A stretch of 64,000 nt of DNA, from assembly GCA_024741835.1 (NCBI GenBank), contig JAENRP010000018.1, forward strand, positions 86,963 through 150,962, given 5' to 3'. The translations under genes and the position numbers were made by a program. This DNA is from Diplocarpon mali. Its lineage: Eukaryota > Ascomycota > Leotiomycetes > Helotiales > Drepanopezizaceae. The notes under the pieces are model-generated. The model saw only the letters and a list, made by a program, of their open reading frames with translations. It was not told the origin of the DNA and did not search any database. Of this stretch, positions 34,578 to 46,900 are shown one piece after another (the first letter of the stretch is position 1; every line of letters begins with the position of its first letter).

Positions 34578-36470
34578 AGTACGTCGCAGCAGCCATGGTA
34601 TCGCTGGAGGATTCCGAGGCATCGTTCAGTCGGGATTCGAGATGCAAGACCGGAGCTCACGTGATAGACGGTGATCTGGTCGGGTGTCCGGCGAGGCTTG
34701 CAAGGGAACATGGGTTGTGTGCCTTAGGCAACTATGGCCATCACACCATGTCTCGGTAGAGGCGCCCCACGTGACCGGACAGTAACTGAGGTGAGGTGAG
34801 GTGGGTAAAGACGGGCAAGGTAGGCAAAGGGTCGCTGATGAAACCCGTTGCACGAGAGCTCTCGCGCTGCTCTGCTGTGTGTCTGTCCTGTGGTGCTTCG
34901 GGCCGCACTCGTATAACTCAGCACGGTACGGATCACAGTCGAGGGTCCTGTCCTCGGCGGGGGATTCTGTAGGAATATAGTGATCGGGATCACATGTAAG
35001 GCATATGACGAGAGTGAAGGAGGAGAGTGAATCTCAGTGACACGTGATGGTCTTGGCATAGGCTTCCCTCGAGTACCTCTCTCTCTCTCTCTCTCTCCCT
35101 CTCTTAGATAGATCATCAACAACTACAACCAGAAAACTCAATCATGCCTTTTAGTGCGCACCTTGTGAAACCAACAGATTCTGTGTTGGAGAGGCGTCCC
35201 AGGGGAGAGGCCTCGTCGCTCGCAGATGGAGCCCACGGATGGCAGCACTCAACCTCGCTGCTGAGGTCTGAAGACACAGGACGGGAGATCGGGTCGGTGA
35301 TGCTATAATTAGAGTCGGGATACCGTTCCCCTCTCCCATGGCCGAAGTCTCTCCTTCGTGCTCGGAAACCGTGCAGAAACTGGAGCCGGGGGGGAGCCCG
35401 TGTGGGTAGCTGACAAGATCAGCCAAACCGAGCCCTCGTTCTTCTCGACATAGGTGCAAGTCGAAGCTGCAAGTTTCTATACCTATCCTGGTTTCGGCCA
35501 TCAGGCCCGAGTCTGGCTCGGGCACTAAACTACATCGGCAAGTGAGGGCTGGTCACCAATCTGGAACAGAGCATTACTCGAAGAGTTGTCCATCGCCTTG
35601 ACATTCAGCGAGAGGGGCGGTCGTCGGTCGGTCTACCCGAGGCCTGAGCCTCGTCCGGAGGTACGCCCGCCTTTGCAACACCGAGGAGATGGATAGGCAT
35701 CGGTACCCTTGACGTCGAAAGCATCCGGGTTATCAAGGCACGTAGCATACGATGAACCATCGTGCTTTGTCCTTGGTGAGGAGAGGACAATCCCGCGCAC
35801 CCACCAGGCGGAAGGCTTATCGAAAAACCCAAACTTATCTAGGCGCTGGTCGGGCGGGAAGTATATCTATCTATCCCCGACGCCTGTTCTCCGGACCAAG
35901 GTGGATCCCGCAACTGGCATCTGGCATCTGCTTCATCGCAGGCCAAACAAACGCCACGTGAAAGTATGGTACAAGCTTGCCAACCGACATTCAGCCGCCC
36001 TTGCAAATGATGCTACTGTGGTCTTGGTTTAGCCTGCGACGAAGGAGCCTCTCACATCTGGCATCTGGCATCTCGCATCTCGCACCTCGCTCGAGGATCC
36101 GCTTTTGCGGCTCCGACACAAAAGCTCCGCAGGGGAGGGAACTCATCACCGGCCCTGCTCAAGCGGTCTGGGACGCCGATGAATTTGCAGGTAGATTGGC
36201 CTCGACCTGCTCCCGACAGAGCCCGGCAGAGCCCGACAGAACCCGACCCGCGCCGGCGCAATGGGAACGAAACACTAACACACTGATCACGATTTGCGGC
36301 TCTTTAATTCCCCTTGCCGAAACAGCTCATAACGAAAGCACGTCAGGATTGGCCAGCAGCGACAGGGAAGCAAGCTGTTAGCCAGCATGTTGACGAACAT
36401 CATCGTCCAGAGTCGTCCCAAGTCGGATTGTCTACAAGAATAACTCAAGGAAGTGGGGATCCCCGTTATG
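34578..36470. other. Gene-poor stretch with short tandem motifs
   Basis: No domain-bearing frame. A (TC)n run lies at 35077-35103; GCATCTG/GCATCTC short tandems at 35920-35932 and 36054-36088; and CCGACAGAGC tandems at 36213-36245. GGTGAG tandem at 34791-34803. Composition is ordinary. Confidence 0.45.
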
Positions 36471-36483
36471 TCCCGCTGCTACG

Positions 36484-36600
36484 TATATAAGGCAATGGGG
36501 TAGCTCTGTTTCTACTCTCTCTCTTTCTTACCGTCGTGTGATCTTGGCTCTTGGCTCTTTTCTTTCTTCTTCTTCTTCTTCTTCTTCATCTTCCTTCTCT
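36484..36600 (+). promoter_or_regulatory. Core promoter of the cellobiose dehydrogenase gene
   Basis: A TATATAA box at 36484-36490 is followed by CT-rich sequence (tctctctctttc at about 36517 and a TTC triplet run at 36565-36590), the usual fungal arrangement of TATA box and pyrimidine-rich initiator. The ATG is at 36752, giving a leader of about 200 bases. Confidence 0.55.
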
Positions 36601-36751
36601 TTCACTCTCGCGCTGGCATAGCTGGGCTAGTCCTGCCCTCACACTCTTTATCCACCCGTTTGGGTAGCATATCTTGACCTGCACTACCAAAATAAATCCA
36701 CGTTCTTTCAAGGGGGGGTGGGTAGATTCTACATACAAGAAGCAAGGCAAC

Positions 36752-39252
36752 ATGCGCTTCTCTCTTTTTACTTGGGCGTTCGCCGCCGGGGCGGCTGCTC
36801 AGCAGTCTTCGGCATATACAGATCCCAACACCGGGATCACGTTCCAAGGCAAAACGGACACCACCGGATTCTCCTTTGGAATGGCTGCTCCGACGACAGT
36901 CGGGTCTGATTTTATCGGTCAAATGGTAGGAGATAGCCCTCCATCCCCTGACAGCAATAATGCCAGAGCTCACACTCCCCAGGTCGTGCCCATCACAGCT
37001 GGCTATGGAGGAATTACACTTACTGGCAGCATGACCGGGAGTCTGCTCGTTGTAGCATGGCCCAACGAGGGTAAAGTAGTTGCCTCTTTCCGACAGACGT
37101 CGTATGTGTTTGAGGCTTGCTGGGTGGTTATGGCCTGCTGACGTCTTTTCGTAGGGGATACAGCTCACCAGCAGTTTACACCAACTCGACACTCTCCCTG
37201 TCACCAATCGCCAACGGAACTTTTGTCAACGGTACCCATACGTCCTACACGTTCCTCTGCGGAGGATGTATCATGGGAAATGCCCTTACCTTCCAGGCGT
37301 CGACCGCAAACATTATCATTGGATGGAGTTTCTCTAGGACTGCCCCAACCAGCCCCTCGTCTGCCGAGCTGGCCACCTTCGTCTACCATGAGGCCGGCTT
37401 TGGTTCATTTGGCCTTGCCATGACGAGTGCCACTTCTGCTGACTACCCAACCTGGGCCAGCTATGCCACGGCCGCCCCTCCGGGATCTGGCAACTCGACA
37501 ACAACCGCTCCGAGCGGCAATTCCACTTGCACGGCCACTTCGACGGTCTCCAACGCTACCTACGACTACATCGTGGCGGGTGCTGGCCCTGCTGGGATCA
37601 TTGTCGCTCAACGCCTCGCTGAGACGGGAAAGTCTGTTCTCTTACTCGAGCGCGGTCAAGCTTCTACGTACCAGACCGGAGGACGCTCCACCGTCAGCTG
37701 GAACCAGACCGTCACGCAATACGATGTTCCGTCCATGGCATTCTACTTGAGCACCGCAGCTGACACTTCGGAGTACTGCACTGACACTGCTAACATGGCC
37801 GGTTGCTTGCTCGGAGGGGGAACCATGGTCAACGCGCTGATGTTCGTCCGACCCCAAGCGGCGGATTTCGACGACAAGTGGCCCACGGGGTGGAAGTGGG
37901 ATCAGGTCAGCGCCTCGGCAGCCAGGTTGTATGAGCGCAACCCTGGTACTACCATGGCCTCCGAGGACGAAAAGCGATACGATCAGGGAGCCGTCACTAT
38001 CCTCCAACAATACTTCCAAAGCTTGGGATACAGTCATGTAGACGCGATCAAGGACCCGAACAGCAAGACGGCTGTCTACAGCTACCCCCCATGGGATATC
38101 CAAGATGGTCTCCGTGCCGGGCCAGTGAAGAGTTACCTCCCTCTAGCCAAGGCTCTCTCCAACTTCCGGCTGGCTCTCAACACCAAGGTCGTTCGCGTTA
38201 TCCGCAGCGGAGCAACTGCTACAGGTGTTGAGGTGGAAGACTCAACCGGAGCCCGTCAGATCATCAACCTCAATGCAGGTGGAAGCGTTGTTCTCGCCTC
38301 GGGATCGATGTCTTCACCCCGTATCCTGTTCAATTCCGGGATTGGCCCCGCTGACCAGATTAAAATTGTCCAGGGCGGATCTGCATGCGTGACACTTCCA
38401 AACGAAGCTGACTGGATCGATCTCCCTGTCGGACAGAACTTGAAGGATCACCCAATCTTCACTCTTTCCTTCAACACTACCTTCCTCAACAACACCATGG
38501 TGGCCAAGGACTTCACGACCCCAAACCAAACCAATATCTACATGTTTTCCCAGGGGATCGGCCCTCTCGTTCAATCCGGCCAACGTCTCAACTTCTGGAC
38601 CAGCCTGAATACCACCTCCGGCATCAAGTTCTTCCAGGGTACCTGCTCCGCCACTGGAGCCGGATCTATCCGCATCAAGCTCTACCTCACCCATGGTGCT
38701 ACCTCCCAAGGAGCCCTTGGAATCAACGCCCAAGGCGCTACAGTCTTCACCTCAGGCCCTTGGTTGAACACCGAGGACGACCGGATAGCCACGGCAAAGA
38801 TGATTGACATTCTCCTCGAGGCCGCCCGAGGAGGTACCCTCATCCAGCCAGCCAACAGCACGGCCACCGGAACATCAATGGTCGCCAACAAAGACTACGT
38901 CCAGGGCTCTCACTTTGTCGGCACCACAAGCATGGGGCAGAGGAACGATGGAACCGCTGTCGTGGACACCAACACCAAGGTCTTCGGCACCGATAACATC
39001 TTCGTCGTCGACGGCTCGATCCATCCTGATCTTCCCACGGGAAACACCCAGGCGATGGTCATGGTCGTCGCAGAGCACGCCGCAGCGAAGATCATCGCTC
39101 TCGGCGCCTCCAGCTCCTCCAACGGGAGCACAGTCGCGACTCCCCCCACGTACGACGCCGTCCCGATGCCATCTGCCGTAACCTCAACCGCAGTCCCCGC
39201 TGTCACGACTGCTGCCACGGTGACTCCTGGTTATGAAGATGATGAGTGTTAG
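36752..39252 (+). CDS. Secreted cellobiose dehydrogenase (cytochrome + GMC flavin domains)
   Basis: Extracellular flavocytochrome oxidising cellobiose and cello-oligosaccharides, and passing electrons to lytic polysaccharide monooxygenases. Exons 36752-36925, 36983-37101 and 37155-39252 (introns 57 and 53 bp) give 796 residues. A signal peptide (MRFSLFTWAFAAGAAAQQSS) precedes the haem b domain; likely axial ligands are Met75 (GSMTGSLLVVAW) and His176 (FVYHEAGFGSFG). A Ser/Thr/Gly linker (about 205-230) leads to the FAD domain with YDYIVAGAGPAG at about 235-245. The catalytic pair would be His684 (GSHFVG) and Asn728 (DLPTGN), 44 apart as in the family. No C-terminal CBM1; instead a Ser/Thr/Pro-rich tail ending DDEC. 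Many N-glycosylation sequons. CBM-less ascomycete forms are known (class IIB). Confidence 0.93.
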
Positions 39253-39900
39253 GATCCGTTTCTGCCTGTGTAATAAATGCTACAAGTTGTCACACTCGAT
39301 GTGTGTGTCCGTCTGTAAATACATATATAGAGAGAGCAGCAGAATTGCGAATCGAGGTTTTGGATGCCTCCAGCCACAATCCACCTTCCTGTCTCCTTGC
39401 TTCCTGTCCTGACGTCTCGGGTGGCTGACCCGAGGGATGTGTAGCTCTTCGCGTGTGTATATCGAGCGGCTAGCTCGTGTGGGAACGTACAGGATACGAA
39501 GCAGAAAGGCGCGTGTCGATTTGAAGTCTATGCCAGTAGTGATATACCGCGGAAGCTGCCCGCGACAAGCCCTCTGGACGGCTCATTGCATCCCGTGAAC
39601 CAGCTGCAAACCGCTTGCCAGTATTCTCTGACTAGATGGGATGCTGACATCGCACACCTGTGTTTCGTAGCTCGGGCAGAGCAATCAACCCGAGCCAGCC
39701 ACCTGATGTCAGGATCATTTGAGTTTGGACAGGTTCGAGAGGAGACATCCTGATCATGCGGGGACAGGGGGCTCTGCCGCTTTGGGCAGGCTACGCCTCG
39801 TGTACCACAACCGCACCCTCGCTTCTCCTGCACCTCTGTTTGCCTTTTCGTTCGTTCGTCTGCATTGCTCTGGTCCCCATTACAACTCGTACAAGCATCA
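39253..39900. other. Intergenic between dehydrogenase and methyltransferase
   Basis: Same-strand gap of 648 bp containing the 3' flank of the first gene and the promoter of the second; CT-rich on the plus strand in its last 120 bases. A minus frame at 39528-40034 is antisense shadow. Confidence 0.5.
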
Positions 39901-41050
39901 ATGGCAGCTCCAGCTCCTCCACCCGCCGCGGACGGCGAACTCTCCAAGATCAACGAGAAGAGCGATGTCAGCGCCAGATACGACATCCCGGAACCGGAGC
40001 CCTTCATCTCCTTCAATGCCTTGAAGGACCGCATCAGACACCACTACGAGCTGGCCTCGGACTACTACTACTCCCTTTGGTTTGAAACCCCCCTCGCCTC
40101 TCAAAAGCCCGGAGCTGACAGGCCAGGGGAGAACACATCCATCACGGGTACTTCCTAACCCCGTCCGACAGCAAGGAGAGAGCTCAGGTGCAGCTCATCG
40201 AGCTCCTGCTCGAGCGCTCTGGTCTCCCCGAGGGGAGCACAGTTCTCGACGTCGGCTGCGGGATTGGCGGGACCACTCGCTACCTAGCCAGAGTCCACCA
40301 GTGCAAGGTCGTCGGCGTGACCATCAGCGGGCGCCAGGTCGAGATTGCGCGGAAGCTGACTCTGGAAGCGAGCGGTGGTCCGCCGGGGACTCCTGATACG
40401 GGAGCTGCCGCTGGGCTGGGCGACGGCTCGGTTCAATTCATCGAGCTCGACGCGGAGAAGATGGGCGATCACTTCACCGTGGAGCCGCACGTGGCGAGAT
40501 TTGACTGTGTGTGGATCTCGGAGGCGATGAGCCACCTGCCCAACAAGGAGCTGTTCTTCAGGAACGCGGCGCTGCTGCTCAATCCTGGCGGGAAGTTGGT
40601 CGTTGCGGATTGGTTCAAGTCGGAGGACTTGACGGAGAAGCAGTTCAAGGATGACATCTCTCCCATCGAAGGTATGGCACGGCCGAGCTTGCTTTGGCAG
40701 TCTGGAGTTGACAGCGCGGACAGACGGCATGCTTCTCCCGCCTCTTTGCGCCCAGTCCGACTACGTCCGCTTGGCCAACGAGGCCGGGCTCAAGACCTTT
40801 GCAGAGCCGTTTGATATCAGCAAGCAAGTCTCCAAGACCTGGTAAGCTCAGACCCTCGAGAGCAGGCTGCACGAGACTAAGGCATGGCGACAGGGATATC
40901 TCATGGACCCTCATCCAAAACCCGGCACTGTGGGCTTTTGCCGTGGCCCAAGGCCGTGACGGCTTGGCGTTCATGCAAGCCTTCCGCGCCATGAGAAGAG
41001 GGTTCGCGAACGGGACCTTCCGATACGCAGTGATGGCTTTCCAGAAATGA
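39901..41050 (+). CDS. SAM-dependent methyltransferase, sterol/tocopherol-type fold
   Basis: Class I methyltransferase of the Methyltransf_11/25 type, similar in layout to gamma-tocopherol and sterol C-methyltransferases. Exons 39901-40079, 40127-40671, 40724-40841 and 40894-41050; introns 47, 52 and 52 bp; 332 residues. Before the fold, DRIRHHYELASDYYYSLWGE and HIHHGYFL are typical of the family. SAM motif I is STVLDVGCGIGGTTRYLA, followed by VVGVTISGRQVEIARKL, an acidic loop VQFIELDAEKM, motif DCVWISEAMSHLPNK and a KLVVADWFK strand. The C-terminus ends RRGFANGTFRYAVMAFQK. The first intron has the unusual donor GTTTGA; splicing there restores the LWGEHIHHGYF motif, which supports it. No membrane segment or signal. 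Substrate unknown. Confidence 0.88.
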
Positions 41051-41146
41051 TAGCATGGCATGATTTCAACGTGTAATGACAGAGGCGAGACGATGGCTAC
41101 TTGGGACAAGCGTGTGGGATGAGCAGGAGCAGGAGCAGGAGCAATG

Positions 41147-41147
<1 letters not shown>

Positions 41148-41193
<46 letters not shown>

Positions 41194-41198
41194 GAGAA
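41148..41198. repeat. (GA)n microsatellite
   Basis: About 25 dinucleotide units with one break, just after a short GCAGGA tandem (41120-41143), in the 3' flank of the methyltransferase gene. Confidence 0.95.
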
Positions 41199-41390
41199 AA
41201 GAGAAACTTTCCGTTCCTAGTCTCTGTTTTGAATGAAGGTGATTTGCAAACAACGGGACGCCTAGCGTCTGAACGGTCAGAGTGAGGCAGATGCTCGATA
41301 CCTCGTCAGCTTCTAGGATCGATCCCGAGGGGCATGCCCTGACTCTCCCGACAGGAACGAGACGCTGCTTTCCCCGAACGTGTGAGCGCT

Positions 41391-41760
41391 TCACGGGACG
41401 TGGTCGAGCCCGGTCACTACCCCGAAGCCGTGGACAGCCGACCTGACCACCCACGCGACGTAGATGTCTCTCGGGGAGATGCTGTCGCCGTGGATCCATG
41501 GCTTCCTATGGCCGGAGGAGTCCCGCGCGACCATCTGGAGAGAGGCTCGGAAGTCGGCCAGCGCACTCGGCCTCCGAAGGCATCCTGCAAGACGGCGATG
41601 ATGAGGCTCGAGTCGACAACGACGTCCTCGCCGATGGAGAGGAGCGGGATGCGGCGGTACGCGATCCCCAGCTGCTGCCGTGGCACTCCACCGCGTGGTG
41701 CCGGGTCGTTGGCAGAGATGGGAGAAGTGATGTCTAGATCACGCGCGTGCAGCTGCGAGG
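41391..41760 (-). pseudogene. Fragment of a glutathione S-transferase-like gene
   Basis: On the minus strand one frame gives LGIAYRRIPLLSIGEDVV followed by DSSLIIAVLQDAFGG, which fits the beta3-beta4 and following helix of the thioredoxin-fold half of fungal GST-like proteins (xRRIPLLxIGxDVYxDTxLI). A second frame, offset by one base near 41565, continues SALADFRASLQMVARDSSG, PWIHGDSISPRDIYVAWVVR and HGFGVVTGLDHVP to TGA at 41391. The start of the domain is not readable. So it is a truncated, frameshifted copy. Confidence 0.5.
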
Positions 41761-43981
41761 AATCCAGCTGCGCCGCCGACCATTTTAGCGCGCCACCGTA
41801 GCGAGACCCGGCGTGACATGAGAACCGGCGGTGCCTGGTCTGTTGTTGTTTGCATCCGTGTGAGCGTCGGTCTGGCGCGGGGAAAATCCCCATGGCATCG
41901 TGCAACCCGCCGTCCGAGCTTCGTAACTCGACGCAGGATGCAGAGAGAGGACTTTGACTGGCGATGAAGCCTGCTAGTCCTCACTTCTAATCGATTCTTC
42001 TCACGTTTCGCCAGCGCTCGCTCCGTGGCCGGAAGAACGGACTCACGCACAGAAACCCGACCATGGCCGAGAAGACCTTCTTTGGACGGGCAAACAGCTT
42101 TGCTCACAGCTCGGCTCCCAGACGCGGTGTTCTCCCGATTTCTGACTTGATTTTGCCCGACGCTCTGCGTTGGAACCCACGGACTTACCCTCCACTGCAG
42201 GCTCAATCGCCTACTCGGAAGACACCAATTAGTATCAGGAGCCAAAGCCTCGTCAGATTTCCTCTGTTGGAGAGTCCAAGCATGTTGTGGTCTATCGACC
42301 TGTATCTGCCAAACTCCAAGACGAGGCGCGAGCCGAGAGGGCTTGAATCACGGCCCAGCCTTCTTGGACGCAGATACACAAAGCAGTCAGCTCTAGGGGT
42401 GTAACCTCGGAATCGCTGCCTCGAAGCCGGAAATCCGATCAATATCACTTCGTCGCCGGCGTCATAAACCAACACCGCCAGCGTCCGTTCCAAGGGGGGT
42501 TTCTAGCGGGATGGCCAGGTCTAAGTATACTCTCATGTAGTGTTAATCACGCCTGCGACGAGATACACAGAGGCGAGCTGTTTCCCCTGATATTGGAGTA
42601 GCCGGAAGTAGGGTTTGGCCTTTGGTGTCTTTTGGGGGGGGAGGGGGGAGGGGACGAAAAGTCGGAAAGTGTGCGCGGCGTGGAGGTCTCCGGGGCCAGG
42701 CTGAGGCTTAACGGTCCGCTTCGACACAAACGAGTACCCGCGGGTGAATCTCGCCATCATCCTGATCAGTCAACAGATATTCCCACGAGACCGCCGGGGT
42801 CTGGCGCCCTCTCACTGTTCGCCTCCAGCTCTGTTCCCAGGACCACGACAGCCATGCGACCGCGCAGCGCACGTGACTGCAGTCCGAGTCCGGCGGTCAC
42901 GCTACTCCCCCTGGCGTTCGAACCCGACCTCAAGGGAAGTGCAGGCCCACAGATCCCCCTACCTGACTTCCTCGCGGCGGCGGGGACTGCTGCCTCGGCC
43001 ACGCCACCACGTCGAGTATTCGAAGGGAGGTGGATCTCGGGGTGTCTCGCTTAGAACGGGAGAGGTAAACACAGCCGAGCCCCTGACGCCAGGCCCAAGA
43101 GCGAGCGACCCGAGTCCCATGGCGGAAAAGAAGAAGAAGAAGCAGACGCCGGTATCCCGCATCACGAGAAGGGAGAGAGGCTGGCTCTGCAGGCGAGCAT
43201 GGGGCCATAATCACAGTCGAGACCGTCACCGTACCTGCGCCCTCGGCGAACAGGAGCGTAGCCACAGACGGCAAGAGAAGCCCGCCAGCAACCCAGGACC
43301 AGATCCAGGACGAGCCCTCGCAGCGGCACGAGCGCAAAACACGAGCCACCCCTGGGCTGTGAGGTGGGCAATTTCGGCGTCGTGAGAAAGGCTGAGAAAC
43401 GTGGATTTCATGACAAGGAGCTGGTTGACTGGCCCGTATNNNNNNNNNNNNNNNNNNCGAAATTAAGAGTCCTTGAGTAGGGGGGCTGTTAACTTCTAGA
43501 CTCAGGAACCGCCTGCAGATTTCCCGTGAAATGATGCTGGCTTGCAGCCATTGCGAGCGTGCGAGCCCCTGGCGCAAGCCACCCGACCCAGAACTCGACG
43601 CTGCACTCCCATCGGTTACCAGGGTTGTATGGCAATTGACGAGTATAGTAATGGGACAAGAGCTTGATTCGATATGATTATCTTGACATGTTCCTTCGCC
43701 ACCCAAACACACTATATATACTCAAGTTACAATAAAATATTATCACAATCGCGTCCGCCAGCGCCGTGGTCAACCTTCGTACCCATCCGATCGGCCCCTG
43801 ACCAAGTCCTGGTCTCCAAAGAGGATACAAGAAAAACAAGAGAGACAATTCTTACAGCAAAGGCTAAGCAAACGCGCAAGCGAGCCGGCCATCTCATCAT
43901 TCCTGCATCCATACGTTTTTCTCATCGTTAGCGAAAGAGGAGAGTCAGAGAAACCGTCAAGCGCTCGAAGACAGAGTCCGA
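41761..43981. other. Gene-poor stretch containing a small gap
   Basis: Several long but unsupported GC-rich frames (for example 42063-42404 +, 42632-43054 +, 42930-43712 -) have no domain, no splice logic and mutually overlap. The right end is the 3' flank of MIP1. Confidence 0.45.
43440..43457. other. Assembly gap (18 N)
   Basis: Short run of N in intergenic DNA. Confidence 0.99.
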
Positions 43982-46900
43982 TCACCACCGCGTAGTGGCT
44001 CGGGCTTTGAAAGGGGACGGTTTGTCCCATCCCCAACTCTTCCTCGCGACGTTTTGGAAGGATCCACTGTTCTGGTATGAGTTGCGGAAATCATTGCCAA
44101 GTAGTTCGGACACTGATTTCGTGTCTTCGATCAAGTGAGGATAGGCTTGGTATGGCAAGATGTTGCGGATCCTAGCTGCTCTAGGCTTGGGAGGGGCATC
44201 GTCCTCGGTCACTTTGCGTAGGTCTTTCAGGATATCTCGCAGCTCCTTGTCGTCAGCTGTGATTTGGGCTCGCAGGAAATTTATGTCTGTGTTCGAGGCC
44301 AGTGTCTCCATGACCGGAGTACGTGGTGTGTAGGGAATGGAGGTGGTGTTTGGGGGGTCTGTGGGGATGATAGAGGGGTCGAGGAAAGAGTTGGCTTTGG
44401 TGAGGAGAGTTGTGATGTCGATTGATTCCCCATGAGGAATCTTCTCGTGGTGTGAGGGTGTGATGCAATCCATATCGACTTCCTTCCGTAGCACGTGGTC
44501 GATGTCAACAGCCGAAAAATAAGCGCATGCTTGTGGAAGATCGTTGATACCGACCTGTTGCGAAAACATGGATCGGGTCCACACGTTGGAAACCTGCAAT
44601 GCCATTGCAGCCCTGTACTTGTCTTCTTCGCGCACAACGTACCGAATTTCATCGTGCACGGTTATTGCGAGCCGGGCATCGATGTTGAAGCGACGGATGA
44701 GATAGTCCATCGAGATGATGACGAGGTGGAGGTAATCGACACCCGAGGACTGGATTGCCCAATTGATCCTGGATGTCATAAAGCCTCCTTGGTTGACGAA
44801 TCGGCTCATCAGGGCCTCCGTGATACCGGCGCCCAAAACAGGTGTGCGTGGTCGCTCTTGCTCAGCAAACTCCTCAAGCTTATTGAAAACAAAGCTTTCA
44901 GTTCCACCACGCCAGAAAGCCTTCTTGTGGAGAGCTTTCCTGTTGGTCTTTGCTCCTTTCGTAGCTTTGTATAGATTGGAAGCAACCTTGGTCGTCTCGG
45001 CTTCTGAAAGTCCTGGGTTGAATTGGCGCAGCAGCGTCGATGCGAATTTGAGTCCGGCACCATAGATTCGCCCGTAGTTGAATACTTTGGCGTCGTTTCT
45101 GGTGATGCCTAGGATTCCAGCTGTCCGCGAATGCAGATCCGTCCCTGCGGCTTTTGTGCCCTCGAGGGTCATGAAGCCGACGGCATTCCCTCCGTGTAGT
45201 TTAAATTGGGCATCACCGACAAGACTGGCAATCCATAATTCTTCGGAATCTACGTCGGCGCCAACGAAACAGTATCCAGGAGGCGCCTTCACCATCGACT
45301 TCAGTTCTGAACCGACCCTGCTCTTCTTTGCATTGCTTGCGGTGAGCCAAGTGTTCTCGACAGCTCGCCTGGTGACGGTTCCCATAGGGATGACTTGAGG
45401 CAGAATATACCCAGTTTCCGACTCCGACTTCACTGCCTTCGGACCCTTCGCACCATCGGTCTCGTAGACAACCATTTGCGACATTATCCTGTCCCTTGCG
45501 CTGATCCAATATGAACAAGAAGCATTCATCTCCAATGCTTCCTTGGCATAGGTGAATTCCGAGGAGAGGATACCCTGTTCAAAATAAGGCATATAGCTTT
45601 TCGCCATCGGATTAGCACACCTGGCAGCAGGGCCATCCTTGTGCGGTAGCTTGAAGTAGGCACCGCTCCTGTCGTCTCGAAGTGCCATGTCTTTCTCGTC
45701 GAATATGGTGCACTCTTGCATTTGCGACTTCATGTACTTCGGGGCATTTGCTTTATCGACTCTGAACGTCCAGCCATACTTGTCTGACCATACCAGAGGG
45801 TTCCCATCCCATGCCAGACGCAGCAATAGAGGTGCAATTCGAGTTCGGACCGAGAGGCCAATTGGGCCATCAGTCTTCGGGAATAGATCCTTGTACCATC
45901 GCGGCATTCCTGGCATCTTCTGCCGGGCAGCTGGCCTTGGAGGGTCCGACTTCTTCTTCCCCTTGACCATCTTGATTTCCTGCCCGGACCAATCCAACTG
46001 CCGAAGCCATGGGTCGTTGCTCCAATTACCTGGGTCGGCTTTCATCTCGAGCGCCTTATCAGTGAGGCCGATGAGTCTTTCCTGAACGGTATCGGAGAGC
46101 TTATGATATGTTGCCTCAGCATTCGCAATATATGATTCCCACGACTTATCTACCGGGAGAATGACCGAGGACAGATGTCGCAAAGCAGCAAAGCTCACAG
46201 GATGCGGACATGTCTCCAAGAAATTTGAGAACACAATTCGATACACTCGATGCGTAACATCCACATCCGCGGCACAGTAATCCAAGAGCTCGTCTAATTT
46301 TCCTCGAATGCCTGCTCGATCCAGCTCTCCGAATGCGTCTCTCTGCGCCTTGTCGATGGAAATGTCCAAGTGGAACTTCGCCACGTCGCGTAGGGAATTG
46401 ACTGAGCTTCTTCCAACCCATAGTTCCTCCTCCTCTTCAGTCAAAGCTTTATTCCCAAGCAAGGTGGCCAGCTCAGCGTTGTCCGTCTCTCCAGCGATTT
46501 TGTCTCTCAATTCACGGTTCTTCCTGTGCTTCATCCATGTAGGCCTTTGGCGAGAACACATGCCATTGACAGCCACATGCAGCGACATGGTGTCCAGAAA
46601 GTTGTTCTTCGACTGCTTGATGTCGTATTCCTCCGCAATCCGGGCCCGATCATATCCAATATTGTGACCCACAATGATCCGAGGCTGTGTTGGATCTCCC
46701 AAGGGGATGAGGTGACGATCATTCTCTGATTCTCCCAGCAGCCATGGAGACAGCCAAGCGTACCAGTTTGTGGGGCTTACGGCACAAGCCATCACCGCAA
46801 ACGAGCTCTCTTTCCACATCACTTCAGTGTCGAAACATATCATGTCCTCCTGTGGCGCATCTACAGCCTCCGTTCTTCCATCAGGGTAGTATTTCGTCCA

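Noticed and set aside
36602..37207. 201-codon minus-strand frame over the dehydrogenase 5' end
   Set aside because: Antisense to two exons and a signal peptide that are clearly coding on the plus strand.
42930..43712. 260-codon minus-strand frame spanning the N gap
   Set aside because: Runs through unknown bases, overlaps other long frames in GC-rich DNA, and shows no domain or splice signals.
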